Below, piece by piece: positions 23,799 through 36,087 of a DNA stretch of 64,000 nucleotides. Position 1 is the stretch's first letter. Each line of letters starts with the position of its first letter. The notes under the pieces are model-generated. The model saw only the letters and a list, made by a program, of their open reading frames with translations. It searched no databases and was not told the DNA's origin. This DNA comes from Glandiceps talaboti (lineage: Eukaryota > Hemichordata > Enteropneusta > Spengelidae): contig NC_135570.1 of assembly GCF_964340395.1 (NCBI RefSeq), forward strand, positions 1,632,501-1,696,500. The letters run 5' to 3'. The translations under genes and the position numbers were made by a program.

Positions 23799-26191
23799 GA
23801 TGGATTATCGATGAGGTTGGTGGGTTGGTAGGTGGGTGGGTGGGTGTTTGGCTGGCTGGCTGGTTGGTTGGTTGGTTGGTTGGTTGGTTGGTTGGTTGGT
23901 TGGTTGGTTGGTAGGTTTGAAACTATATGTAGACATTTTTTTTCAAATCTGTTAGCGCACAATTTAATATCATTATTTTCAGGTACGGATGATAATGTTC
24001 TGATAAATGTATTGACTGGTACCAGTAACGAACAGAGACAAGAGATAGTAAACAAGTACAAAGTCTTGTTCGGAACGGTAGGAAATCTTTAAATCTATAT
24101 AGACATGTATTAAAAGAGTTAAAGATAAAACAATTGTTTAAATTTGCACTGATTAGTTAGTTTCAGTGACAAAGTAACATGTATGTGATATGATAGGATA
24201 TAAAATAGTTGAATATTAATATTAGCCCAATTTTCTGTACTAGCAGTGGGCTGAGGTGGGTACATGCTACAATCTAAATATGGGCATGGTCGATAAATCA
24301 TGCCCTCTTGAGCTGCAATGAAATTGTAACTGTAATATCTTGCCAAATCTTATCTGTGGTATCCTAACACCATATGGTAACAGAAACAAAAAATAACAAT
24401 AACGACAGGCCTACCAAAGATAAATTCTGGTCGTAAAGAAAAAAGTAATGCCCATATCCCCATAACAACATATTTAGCTAGGTTCCTTGACATGCACACT
24501 CTCTAGGTTTGCCTAACGGACACACATTTATTATAGGGGGCATTTCATAAAAGTCATATATTTAATTCTAAGATCTTATCAAAGACTTGTTCAAGCTATG
24601 GGATTATCGAAGTTCGTCACCAGGCGACCCCTTGTGGTTAAGAGATGGGGGGACAGAACCCGTGAATTATTGTTTAGCTCAGATTCAGAAAACCGTTATA
24701 ACTAAGACAATGTACAATTTGTCACGTGACACACAATCACTAAATGAAATACAATATGGTAACAGATTGATATTTAAATAAAAACCTAATATCACTGTTT
24801 ATTCACATTTGTAGGATCTCATAGATGACGTTGAGGCACATACTAGTTTCAATTTTGGGAAAGTATGTACTGGTCTGTTACGAACACTGCGTGAATATGA
24901 AGCTCACTGCTTAATGAAAGCAATTAAGGTAAGATAATATATATATGTCTACGGTTTGATTTGGACTTCTTTAGTCATTTACATAAAGCCATAACGGATA
25001 CGTACCAATAACGGCACAATAACCATACAATCCGTTGCAGCCTCTGCAAAGCGCATATGATTAAATCATTCACATAGTAACCTCTATCCTACCAGGTACC
25101 CATTATACAGATGGATTGACACAGAGTCGCAGTAGGTGTATAGTACTAGCCAAGAAATCAATTTATATTGGTAGTCTTATATCAATACATTATCGCATTT
25201 TGCAAGGTGAATGATTTTCGAGGACACATTGAAAAGACCACCGAACAAACGCAAACTAACAAACTGACAGGTCAGAAGAGTGGTAACATTGTAGCACTAT
25301 AATCCTATATTTGTGTTCTAGGGACTTGGTACTGATGAAGACACGATTATTGAAATCATTTGTACATGTAAAGAAATTGAAGAATTAAAAGATATTTATC
25401 ACACAGGTAATTATACATAGTATAACCCGCACTAGTCTGTAAGGTACGCCTTGACGGGACGCCCTCACACATCTGTCAACCCCACCCAATGAGAGGCCGT
25501 TGAGGGCGGATAGACATGACGTATCTTACAGCCTAACCCTGCTACCAAGTTGAAAGCGTTTAAACAAATAATATGGAATTTGTACCCTAATCATGATTAC
25601 AATGATATGACCATATCATTTCCGAAATATTTGTGCCCATTCTTGGTCACTTAATTTGAATTTCTTAATTAAGTAAATACGAATAGGAGAAGGAGGACGG
25701 AATCAGTGGAGAGTGTATCCCCTCACAAACAGTAGGAGTTTTTCAGGAGAAAATAACACTTATATTGTTGTATTTCAGTGATCTTCTCCCACATATTTTT
25801 CAAAATGACCCCTTCCCCAGCGCAACCCTCGTCAGTTAAAACATAGACAGTGTCTATGGTTAAAAAGACAATACAAAAAGCCTTTTTTTTTAACTGTTGC
25901 TCTCTATAGCATATGGTAATACCTTAGAAAATGACGTCATTGGTGATACATCCGGGGATTTCCAAACACTACTGGTAGCTTTATTGCAAGGTGATCGTTC
26001 AATGGAGGAACCAGATCCAGTCCAGGCAGTAATAGATGCAAAGGTTAGCAATCGTGTTCTGTATAGTCCACTTCATTTTATTACTTCCTTTTAAAAGGCG
26101 TTAAAATAAGTAGATTTAAATTTTCTGTTTGTGATTATTTTATTGATGCAAATGTTACACCGACCGATGCAATGGGTAGACGGACGGACGG

Positions 26192-26249
<58 letters not shown>

Positions 26250-26255
26250 GGACGA

Positions 26256-26346
<91 letters not shown>

Positions 26347-27592
26347 TATATATATTTATCTAAATTCGAACACACAGTACGGACATATATAGCAGACGAT
26401 AAGACAACATATCCATAGTGTTTAATTTATCGGTAAATTTGTGATTTTATGTCATCAACTTAAATGTATATTTGACGTTTTTTTTATTAAAGTTTAACTA
26501 AAGAAAATACAATCTCAAGCATATTTTCGCGTGAGCTACGGTCACGGTGGTCATGAAAACACCATGTAATTCTAGAGCTATGTGGAAAATGTGATGTTAT
26601 GCACTATTTCATTGCAGCGACTGTACGATGCTGGAGAAGGTGTATGGGGAACTGATGTACCAGTCTTTATCACCATTTTCTCCTCTCGTAGTTTTAAACA
26701 CTTGAGGGCAGTCTTTAACGAGTATGACAAACTATCAAACAGAAATATAACGGAGGCTATTGAATCTGAACATTTGCTGTATGGGAACTTGGGAAAGACA
26801 CTGACAACCATTGGTATGTTACGCTTTAATTACAACTCATGAACTAAGCTAACAATTCTTATATAAGTTAATATGGCAACCGTATATTATACCATTTATG
26901 TCATGGCAAATACTAATACAGCATGCTATTGGACAACAGTTCGAAAGTGCATGGCGAATAGAGTTAAAAAGCTTTCTACACAGTCCTATAAACAACAATT
27001 CTACTAAAAAAAAATTCTTACTTTGGAATCAGAGGTCTACCATTCTACTGGTTTAAAAACTGTCTGTAAAATTGACAACAGGTGAACGGCTCCACTTCAA
27101 ACCCAGGGCAGATCAAATGTTGCGTACCACAGGGATCTATCTTGGGACCTACTCGTTTCTTGATCTATTGTAATGATATCAGCAAGCGCACTGATTCTTT
27201 CAATATTCGATTATTTGCCGATGATACCATCCTTTCCAAATACATGACATATCATTCACACTATGTATGCACCTTCTTGTATAATGTGTACGCGCCAGAG
27301 ATGATCTTTCAGTGCCCAACTAAAAATGCTGTGACGTTATTTTCTACTACTTTCAATGTAATGTTGGTATCTTTTGCAGTACGAGTTGCACAAGATAAGA
27401 ATCTATACTTTGCCCAGAGATTACACGGTTCAATGAAGGTACAATTTTGACGATAGTTTTTTCATTACTAGCACTTGCTATCTATGTCCGTAATATTGTC
27501 GATCGGTTTTATGACATTGCATATACTGCAATAAAGAATATTCTTCATCGCTTTAATTATTCATTCAACAGCCAATGATGAAATGAAAAGTA

Positions 27593-27687
<95 letters not shown>

Positions 27688-28765
27688 GCAGGGGGTGGCC
27701 TGTGATAGATTTTTCAAAACCAAGGATCAGCTTATAAATCCAGAGTTCCAAAATGTTTTCAAATATTGTTTTTACAAATCTAGAACCAATGTATAAACTG
27801 CCTTATATGAGTGTTATGGGTAGATACTACAACTTATTGATTCGTTCTGGTCCAACAGGGTCTTGGTACTAATGATGATACATTGATACGAGTGATTCTT
27901 AGGACCTGTGAGACAGTGCTGTCTGATGTGAAAGATGTCTTTGTTAAGGAGTATGAAGACACCCTAGCAAACTGGATTATAGTACGTTCTTTTTATTTGT
28001 CTCTCTCGATTATCGTGTTTATTTCCTGGTGTTGGTGGTGGTTGTGGTGGTGGTGGTGGTGGTGGTGGTGGTGGTGGTGGTGGTGGTGGTGGTGGTGGTG
28101 GTGGTGGTGGTGGTGGTAAAGAGAAAAACGACTTGTGTTTTAGGGAGTACATTATCAGAAATAAAAGGTGTCCATCGATGACGTCAATATTATGTAAATC
28201 ATACAGGCCATACTGATGCCTCATGGTTGTACTGTACTATAGTTTCGTAATTTCATTTTTTTTCTACTTTTCAATCTATGTATGTTTAATATTGTAGTTA
28301 TTGCAATTAAGTATGTATGATCACCTCGTAAACAAACCCTATAAGAATCCCATAGGTTTATAATTTGGCGATAAACAAACAAGAACCTAACTCTCTGATG
28401 ACTGTTTACACACGGACATCAAACCAGTGTACACAATGATATCGACGATCAGTAGGAAAGTAATTAATCTCATTAAAATGATAGAACTCTTTTGTGAAAA
28501 GGTTTGGTGTGTTCTTCAAAGACGAAACTTTCTTTATTTCACAATCATGTTTTAAAGTCAATTGACAGTGTTAGGTGCTGGAAACATCAGACGACAATTA
28601 AATTCTCTGTTGAATAACATAATCCTCCCATTCCTTTCTCAGGATGATACATCGTATGATTATCAAAAAATTCTTCTAGCTCTGATTGGTGAACGGAAAC
28701 AAGAGGAAACATCGAATACTGACCAGTCTGCCAAAGAATTGTCGACGGAAAAAGAACATAAATAG
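22252..28765 (+). CDS. Annexin, four-repeat Ca2+/phospholipid-binding protein
   Basis: Exons: 22218-22401 (ATG at 22252), 22641-22752, 23983-24077, 24815-24928, 25322-25406, 25910-26043, 26618-26813, 27380-27438, 27859-27981, 28643-28765 (stop TAG). All phases join and give 396 residues. Residues 1-50 are a polar Thr/Ser/Glu-rich tail. Repeat 1 (about 51-119) starts FRRGTVKAMKNFNAE and has an unusually long first loop (MKGSVIGSVIGLGGTDD). Repeat 2 (about 145-230) has MKAIKGLGTDED and GDTSGDFQTLLVALLQG. Repeat 3 (about 231-316) has LYDAGEGVWGTD and RSFKHLRAVFNEYDKLS. Repeat 4 has MKGLGTNDDTLIRV and DDTSYDYQKILLALIG. The GxGT motifs with distal acidic residues are type II calcium sites; repeat 3 lacks the usual acidic partner (SEHLLYGN). 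Annexins bind acidic membranes when Ca2+ rises. The start is the first ATG in the only frame that joins. An upstream noncoding exon is likely because the 20.5 kb exon would create TGA at the join. Confidence 0.9.
22728..22972 (+). repeat. 49-bp minisatellite spanning the annexin exon-2 splice donor
   Basis: Five copies of a unit holding the last 25 bases of exon 22641-22752 and the first 24 of its intron. GTAAGT donors occur at 22753, 22802, 22851, 22900 and 22949, exactly 49 apart. Only the first donor keeps the annexin frame; reading on into the second copy meets TAA. Confidence 0.97.
23746..23912 (+). repeat. (TG)n and (GGTT)n microsatellites
   Basis: A TG run to about 23798 is followed by a GGTT run from about 23860, in the annexin intron before exon 23983-24077. 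Open frames here are artefacts. Confidence 0.95.
25437..25531. mobile_element. Short inverted-repeat element (copy 2 of 2)
   Basis: A 95-bp block begins CTGTAAGGTACGCCTTGACG and ends ATGACGTATCTTACAG. It matches the reverse complement of the 754-839 copy, including the inner GCCCTCACACATC. It lies 30 bases after annexin exon 25322-25406. Confidence 0.65.
26178..26345 (+). repeat. (ACAG)n microsatellite
   Basis: A long ACAG run with ACGG variants at its left end, in the annexin intron 26044-26617. Confidence 0.97.
27079..27245 (+). mobile_element. Non-LTR retrotransposon RT fragment in an annexin intron
   Basis: The frame reads NPGQIKCCVPQGSILGP, then FLIYCNDIS, then RLFADDTIL. These are the VPQGSxLGP and (F)ADD boxes of LINE reverse transcriptases. 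Only about 55 codons survive. It lies in the intron 26814-27379, in the same orientation as the gene, and has no endonuclease or 3' domain nearby. Confidence 0.8.
27594..27688 (+). repeat. (ACAG)n microsatellite
   Basis: A second, pure ACAG run in the annexin intron 27439-27858. Confidence 0.97.
28029..28118 (+). repeat. (TGG)n microsatellite
   Basis: A TGG run that begins about 45 bases after the donor of annexin exon 27859-27981. Retention of this intron would add a poly-Trp tract in the annexin frame. Confidence 0.97.
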
Positions 28766-29007
28766 TGTTCTGAAGTAAAAATAGTGCAGTGACATTTTTT
28801 GAGAGCGCGAAGGGGGGTGGGGCTGCGAAAAATCTTTTTTGACCAATTTTGAAAGAAAATTCTCCCTTGGCCCACCTGCCGTAAATTCTGACCCCAGCCT
28901 AAGGTTACTGGAAACCATGTGCCAGATAGATTGGTTCTTAATCCCTGTTATGGCTAAACTTTGTATTTGTGTATATTATAAAGTTATATAAGTGAATATA
29001 CAATGGA

Positions 29008-29036
29008 AATAAATCGAGTAAAACCTTTATAATAAA
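29008..29036 (+). terminator. Annexin poly(A) signals
   Basis: Two AATAAA hexamers, at 29008-29013 and 29031-29036, lie about 245-270 bases after the annexin stop codon, giving a short 3' UTR of ordinary length. No other AATAAA is closer to the stop on this strand. Confidence 0.6.
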
Positions 29037-29225
29037 AATCAAGTCTATCTGCCTAACCTTTGGGCTTTCTTTTGATATTGCAAGTGACGTTAGGTGTCTA
29101 AACAACGGTATATAATAATTACGCAAATCAACATTATTTAGTTTTGCCAAAAACTGCCTGTAAAATAAGCTTAGTTGTAATAATTGTTGTTATATTGTAT
29201 GATTCTCTTTCTTGAAAGTTGACAA

Positions 29226-29228
<3 letters not shown>

Positions 29229-29268
<40 letters not shown>

Positions 29269-29269
29269 A
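29229..29269 (+). repeat. (TTG)n microsatellite
   Basis: About 13 TTG triplets, about 200 bases after the annexin poly(A) signals. Confidence 0.95.
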
Positions 29270-31219
29270 AATGATTAGCTTTTTAGCGATTACGAAGAGT
29301 CATCATAGCTAGGAAACTATACATCGTGAATTTATACATTTCATGGTATTTTGCATTATGTTATTGTGCATGCCGTTATGTTGTTGTATTTATTGATTTT
29401 TTTAATGTTTTTAGTGTGCCATTAGATATGACTTTACACGTAATGTTGAGTAGAATTATATACTCTTTTATGATATAGTATCTGGTCAAATAGTAGTCTA
29501 ATTCCTATACAGTAGCGTTATGATTTTAGGACCACAGTTGGCATCCAGATTAGTCAAATAGTATAATCCGAGGTTGAGTGACTGCTGCTTTCATCTCTGA
29601 AGGAAAGTGACCATTTAGATGATGTAGATAACTACAATGATAATGATTTTGAGGTGATGAATACTAGTATATCGAGCAACACGACATAATGAATAAAGAA
29701 ATGAAAATCAAACAAATTTCGAATGTTTCATAAGACAATTCTTTATTAAGTTTAGAAGGTACTTTCATAGTATCTACGTCATTCTGCCTCACAACAACTA
29801 TTATCTATGTCATTGGCTCTGTGGTGTTCAATTAACTTTGTCTATATACCGTGGTAAAAAGAGGTATTATGCATTCATAAAAAGTTTTGTAATGTCTGAT
29901 GTCGTTGCTGCATCGCAGACTTAAATGTGTACCTTCATATTATAATTTATGTCTAAATCATTTATATGTTATGGCGCCCTCATCATGTCTTTATTTTATG
30001 CTTTTGTTTCTATTACTATTCATGTATGCATTCCACTGTAAGTTATCACCCTATCATATGTACCCCATCCACCTGTATGAGTCTAACTTGCAGGTTGCAA
30101 GGTGGTCGGCAGCCATTGTTTTCATTTCAGTCGTATGAGCAGTCAGTCATTTTGAGCGGTCCTGTAAAATACCCATAAGAGACTCGTGGAGTGGTAAATG
30201 TGAGCAGTTCGTCGGCAGTTTTTCCAGGCAGTTACTCTACTTCGAAGTATGTGAGAGTTTCGCACAAGTAGTCAACATTGCTGTAGTAATGGTGTAAAGT
30301 CGTCGACCCAAGAATGTGTTCCTCGGGAAGAAGCGGAAGATCGACACCGTCCGAATAGGAGCCGTTGTCGTTATAACGTAACTGTGAGTATCTACAAAAA
30401 AATTATATTCCCAGTTTACTCATTCAATGACCCACTCTGCTGTCGTTTAGACATTGTAGGTCGGATCGATGGAAGTATAAACCCACTATACTCCCATCTC
30501 GCTTCGTAGTGTATTTAATTGTACGTGCGAAACAGTAGCATGTGCAAGCCAGTTGCTGAGTGTTGGTGCAGCGTCTTGTACAAGACCGTTTCAAGTAGTT
30601 ATTCTTGTATAAAGTGTCTTATTTATTGCCCATCGTGCGCGTGACATTATCGCCTGTGTTATATCATCGAACTGTTTGTAGAATTCTGATGTTTGTTAAT
30701 TTCTTGCATTGCCTGTAGATAATATCTATCACAATACATTGAAGATTTGCCATACTAGTACGTCATTCTGTTGTTTTCCCACTTGGGGTGTTAGTGAAAG
30801 TTGATTTACATATTAACATCTCGAAGTGTATTAGGTGTTTGACCTTTCGTTTGACTTTACCATTCGTGTAGGAAAGTCCATGAAAATTTACTTGTTCTAA
30901 TTTGCAACTGTGCTACAAACGAACGCCCTTTCTTCCAGTTATAATTTGTGTAAATACTTTAGTATAGACGTTACATTTTGTATTAATACTTTATAATATA
31001 ATTTGCGAACAAATTCTGCGCATTATTCGAGCGATTTGAATAGTTTGTTAACACTTTCGTTAAGGCGAAAAAAAATAGTTGTGTTTCTGATAACAATGCC
31101 TCAGAAAATAGGGTAGGTAGGTCAGGTTTTTATGTTATTTTATTTAATTTTATCTCTACATTTTTAATTGTTTTTATTTTTGGAAAATTACTTCAATCCA
31201 AAAGCAATAGAAATTACAC

Positions 31220-31578
31220 AATTACACATTATAAGCTGTGTCCTACTGATATTTTGTCCCCCAAACTGAATATATATGTATTTTTTTGAAATTTATGCAT
31301 ATTATTACTTCCGCTTTCAAGGTGTAAAGTGGTCAAAATGGTCTAATTTATACAACGTTTGAAGTTCAAAACTTTTTTTTTTATATTCAAAAACCTTGGC
31401 TCAAGATTTGTTGTGGATATATTATGATCACTAACTGTAAATCAACACATGGTGTTCACTTTTTCCTAATTAAGTTATCAGATCATGATTTATGATATAT
31501 ACGAATTTCAACAAATACTTACATATATTAAGTTTTAGAGACAAAATATCAGTATGACTCAGCTTATAATGTGTAACT
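31220..31578. mobile_element. Fold-back (MITE-like) element
   Basis: The left arm begins ATTACACATTATAAGCTGTG. The right arm ends AGCTTATAATGTGTAA. The similarity extends about 85 bases inwards through GATATTTTGTC and an AATATATATGTA block. No coding capacity is seen. Confidence 0.75.
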
Positions 31579-32189
31579 GGTGTCATAAACTGATTTGATA
31601 AATAAAATCTAGATGATACATGGATGTACCCACACAATACACAGAAAACGCAGTCACTACCTATAAGTCATAACAACTGAAAATGCCGACATTTTGTTGA
31701 CCTTTGGCCTAATTATGACATAATTGACTGATTATTCATAATATACAGTGTGTAACATGTAAATATGACTTTTAAGTAACTTTGATGATATGGTTTTATA
31801 GGCAGTAAGTTAGACTGTCGACAGTCGCTCGCGCCTTTTTCCCTACGTTTTATCTAAACTCCGGTCCGGCGCAACACTACTAATAGTATAATCGCAAACT
31901 GATATCGCAAGGGTGCGCGAGTGGCACCCGTCACATATGCTAACAGGACACCTTTCTGAGGTGGAATCTGCAAAAAAATATCATAAAACTCACATTGCAA
32001 GGTTAACCCCTAAAAACCGCAAAAAAACACCTCTGGCAACTGGACTATAGGAGGTTCCTTATTTTATAACTTCTTCAATAATCCATACTTTTCAACATTT
32101 TAAGCATAGTAATTAAGTTTAATTAATATGTAGCAAAAGAACGCTTAGCAATCAAAAATAATGTCAAAGTGTCAATAACTTGGGTAGTC

Positions 32190-32470
32190 AGTGTGTATGA
32201 TGAGTTTTAGTATGTAAATTACTTTGTTATACCCATTCAAATAAATCTATATCTTTGGCAAAGTCATAACAGGTGCATATATTTACCTTAGTTTCGTTGC
32301 AAATATGTCTTTCAAGAAAATCTGTTGACAAATTTCTGAAATTGCTATCTCCTACAATAAACCATTGATACCAGAACCAATGAAAATGGGTATATAGAAA
32401 CTCATCTGTGGTAATTTTACACTTGCAAATGGCAAAACCCTGCAGGCTGTACACAGGTGAGATTTGTCTG
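32190..32470. repeat. Dispersed repeat copy
   Basis: Shares GAGTTTTAGTATGTAAATT and ATCTATATCTTTGGCAAAGT plus CATAACAGGTGCATATATTT with 40620-40710, and weaker similarity with 35650-35900 (ACATGTAAATTTTTTTTGTT, ACAACAGGTGCA). It belongs to the family of the fold-back at 35350. Confidence 0.65.
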
Positions 32471-35349
32471 AGATGATGTCCGACAGTACAAATCAGAGAG
32501 AATTGTGGGTAAAATATTGTAGTGTAGGGTTGGTCCAGGTTATTAGAAACTCAATATTTTTTTAATTTGCATAATTTGCAATTAGAAGTCTGCGTAATTT
32601 ATTACATTTAACTAAGAATAAATTATTGTAACCATTTCATATGTACTTAGTATATTTGATGTAAATAAAGGTGATCAAATGAGTATTGTAGCCCCAAATT
32701 CTTTTCTGGCTATATCCTCACTATAACAAAACTGAATATGGTGAAAAATGTTTGGCTGAAATTTTCTGGGTTGAAGAAAACAATGAAGTCATGCATAAAT
32801 GAATGCTTAGCATAGATAATTGTCATTTTTTAGACACACCCTTGGGGTATTGTGGCCAATGACTCATATCTATTGCAAATCCATAATTATATATGTATTG
32901 ATTTCAAATTGTATTTAATAATAATAGTAATTTATCCAAATAACATTTTATAAAAACAAATTATTTGTATAAGGCATAATAAAAATAATTGTGTTGTGCC
33001 GATTATGCTCAATTTTACAATAGGTGGGGTAGGTAGATTTTGTATTTTATTTTTTAATACTTTTTTTTCCATGTGTGAGTGTCTAGTTCAGGTAGTTATG
33101 TTTTCCGTTGTTTTCCATATGGTCTCTGTGTTATTGGTTTCTTCTCATCAGATGTACAGCCATTACAGATTGGAAGAACAGTTTTATATTGTCTTTTTAA
33201 GTTGATGTCAGTTTTCACATCCACTATTTCTTGCGAGACTTCAAACAATTTTTGCGATTTCATTATTTTTTCAAATTTGTAAAAACAAAGTTTAGAATCA
33301 GCATGAAAAACTAGGTGGGGTCAGGTAACCAGAACTAAACAACTTTCTTTTATAGGCCTTTTTCTAATGATTTTATGAGATTTTGAGGTACTCTACTAGA
33401 AGTTCAAGGACATGTCATTCAATATCAAGATTCCAAACTTTCAGTCACAGAGAAACTGACTTGTGAATCCAGTAAATACAAATACAAGTAATATGATACA
33501 GCAGATGACATTTTTAACATTAATTAGGAATTAATAAAATATTACAATTATTATGGTTTAAAATTCCTAAGTCAAAATCTTAGCCACTTGTACACGATAG
33601 ATTTGAAAATGTCAAAATGGTCGCCATATTTAAAATGCATGGTAGTCAGAGGTTGGAATATTCCAGCCTCTAGGTCCTAGTTCGAAGAATAACTCATGTA
33701 CAAACATGGATAACAGAGAACGTATCGTTCAAGGAAATATCCTGGCAACAAATTATCAGATTTCTCACTGAAAATATGTTTTCTGATATCAAAATACAGA
33801 AAGCTTGTATATTGTCAATTTCACATGCTTAGGTTATGACGTCAGTTTTCCAAAAAAGTATGTTATACCATTGTCAAGACGAGGAATTTATTTCATCCAT
33901 TGTCATACAGAGATGTGTAGTCTATTTTTATTTTTTAAGAAAATTTTGATGTGAAGTTATTTGCCATCACACCCAATTCAGTGAGTAACTTTACGTGTGT
34001 TTTGCAATTCATTCACCAACACATTTGTTTGAGGAAAAACTGCATACAAATCAAATACAAAGTTGTCAAAGGATTCAACATGGCCGCCATATGTCGGATA
34101 AAAACCGAAATTATTTTAGTTGGGCCTCAGACAAACATTTTTGACTTTTATTAGATTTTGCAATGTATTGAGTTATAAACAAGGACTTTGTCAATGTTGT
34201 TTCACATTGATTTTTGAGTAGGAAGCTATGATAAAAAATTGTTTTATAAAATTATAAATCCAAAATAAATACCCAATCTTCATCCATATGGTCACTTTAA
34301 AGTATATAATTACCAAGTATTCAAGTGATCACTATAATTCAAACTTCACCAGTCTTTCTTCTAAGTAATTAATTTTATTCAAATGAATCATAATTACGTG
34401 TAATTCCATTTCAATGTGAATCAATTGCACTTTAATATAATATTTGAACCTATTAATTATTATATAGTTATCTCAATAGTTAACTGAATTCAGTTCATTT
34501 TGTTTGTTGACATCTTTTATAAATCAATTTATACTTTGAATATATTGTGATTGATATTGTATTTATTATAATGGCAATTAGATTGTGATTGATTTCATTC
34601 TGGTGTAGTCAATGAAGCTGTTCTTGCAAAAAAGCTGTTCTTACACAACTTTTCAGTGGGTGGGCAATTTGTTTTTGATCGGTAGCAGTAGGGGAGCAAA
34701 CAGGGAAGAATTGCAGCAGTGAAGTCCTGATTTTGATACAGTGAGAGGGGGAAATATGGAATTATGGGGGAGGGGTGCATATTGTGTATGTCAAAATGAA
34801 TTCTTGAAATTGTGGAAAGTACAAACGTTTTCCTGATAGGGAGTGGGTAAATCATTCACAATATTTGGGCTGGTGGATAAGTTGAAAATCAGTGGGAGGG
34901 GAGGGCAGTGAACCACCAGTGAACAGCTAAAGTTCAAAACAGCGCATAAGAACAGCTAAACACCCTCTCCACAACTTTTTTTTTTTTGGGGGGGGGGGGT
35001 GGCAATGCTATTAAAAAATCATTTTTGGTCTGAAGCAACATATAATTAATGAAAACCACAAGTTAGGTACAACTTTTGATTGGATAGATGTCTTCTAGAC
35101 CATTGTTCATATACAAATGAATTTCAGTATCTAGGGTTGTCTTCATAGAATCTGGAATCCCTGTCATACTCCTAGTGATTAATTGGTATTTTCTGTTTAT
35201 ACAACTGTCATCTATTCTAGCTCATAAATTGATTATATATTGGTTTCATGCAATTTTATTTACAAACTGAACCAAAGTCCCCACAACTGTAGTAATAGTC
35301 ATAGCAACAGCCCAGCTGAATATCCCACATCTGATCTATATGCTCAGAC

Positions 35350-35960
35350 ATGCGCTCTTTCCATGTAGGCAAATCTCAGTGTACAGGGGTTTGTGAAAAT
35401 ATTTTTGAAATTTTGAAACCATAGAATTGTTACTGATGAGGTTCTGAATACCCATTTTCAGTGGTTCTGATTTCAGTGATTTTTGGTGGAAGGAGAAAGT
35501 AATTTTATTGAATCGGTCAGGTTTCTTGACATGTTAAGCATTGCAATTAAAATTGCATAATATATAGCACAAATTAAAAGGAAAGTTACAGCTAAATTTT
35601 ACACTTGCTGTGAATATTTATGATAGATAATTGAATAATGTCAAGAAATGATCAACTTATGTAAAGAGTTTTAACATGTAAATTTTTTTTGTTCTACCCA
35701 TTCAAAAAAGTCAATTTCCTTATTATTAGAGTTACAACAGGTGCAACTTTTTCCTTTAGTTTCATTGTAATTATTCTGCTGGGCTTTCAAGAAAGTTGGT
35801 TACAAAAATCATAAAATTGCTTTCTTCTTCCACCAAAAGTCACTGATTTCTGCACCACTGAAAATGGGCATTCAGAAAAATATCAGTAATAATTGTATGG
35901 TTTGAAAATGTCAAATCCCAGTACACTGATGAGTTTTTGATGAAATGGAAAGAGAACGTC
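35350..35960. mobile_element. Fold-back element with arms of about 200 bp
   Basis: The left arm (GCTCTTTCCATG ... CCCATTTTCAGTGGTTCTGA ... TTTTTGGTGGAAG) pairs with the right arm (CTTCCACCAAAAGTCAC ... CACTGAAAATGGGCATTCAG ... GAAATGGAAAGAGAAC). Parts of the right arm recur near 32190-32460 and 40600-40760, so this is a dispersed family. Confidence 0.7.
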
Positions 35961-36060
35961 CGATTTCAGATAATCCATTTTGGATCAATCACTGGGCTCT
36001 TCAAATTTGTCATTGAATATGTCAAACCAATTTATTAATAAACTGGAACTTTCAACATGC

Positions 36061-36087
36061 CGGGGGGGGGGGGGGGGGGGGGGGGGG
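36061..36087 (+). repeat. G homopolymer
   Basis: A run of about 27 G followed by GACGACGGACGACG. It could form a quadruplex. Its length may be an assembly estimate. Confidence 0.9.

Noticed and set aside
29899-30178. Short hydrophobic frames (70-79 codons) on the plus strand
   Set aside because: No domain, no splice partners and atypical composition; they lie in the unassigned GC-richer block.
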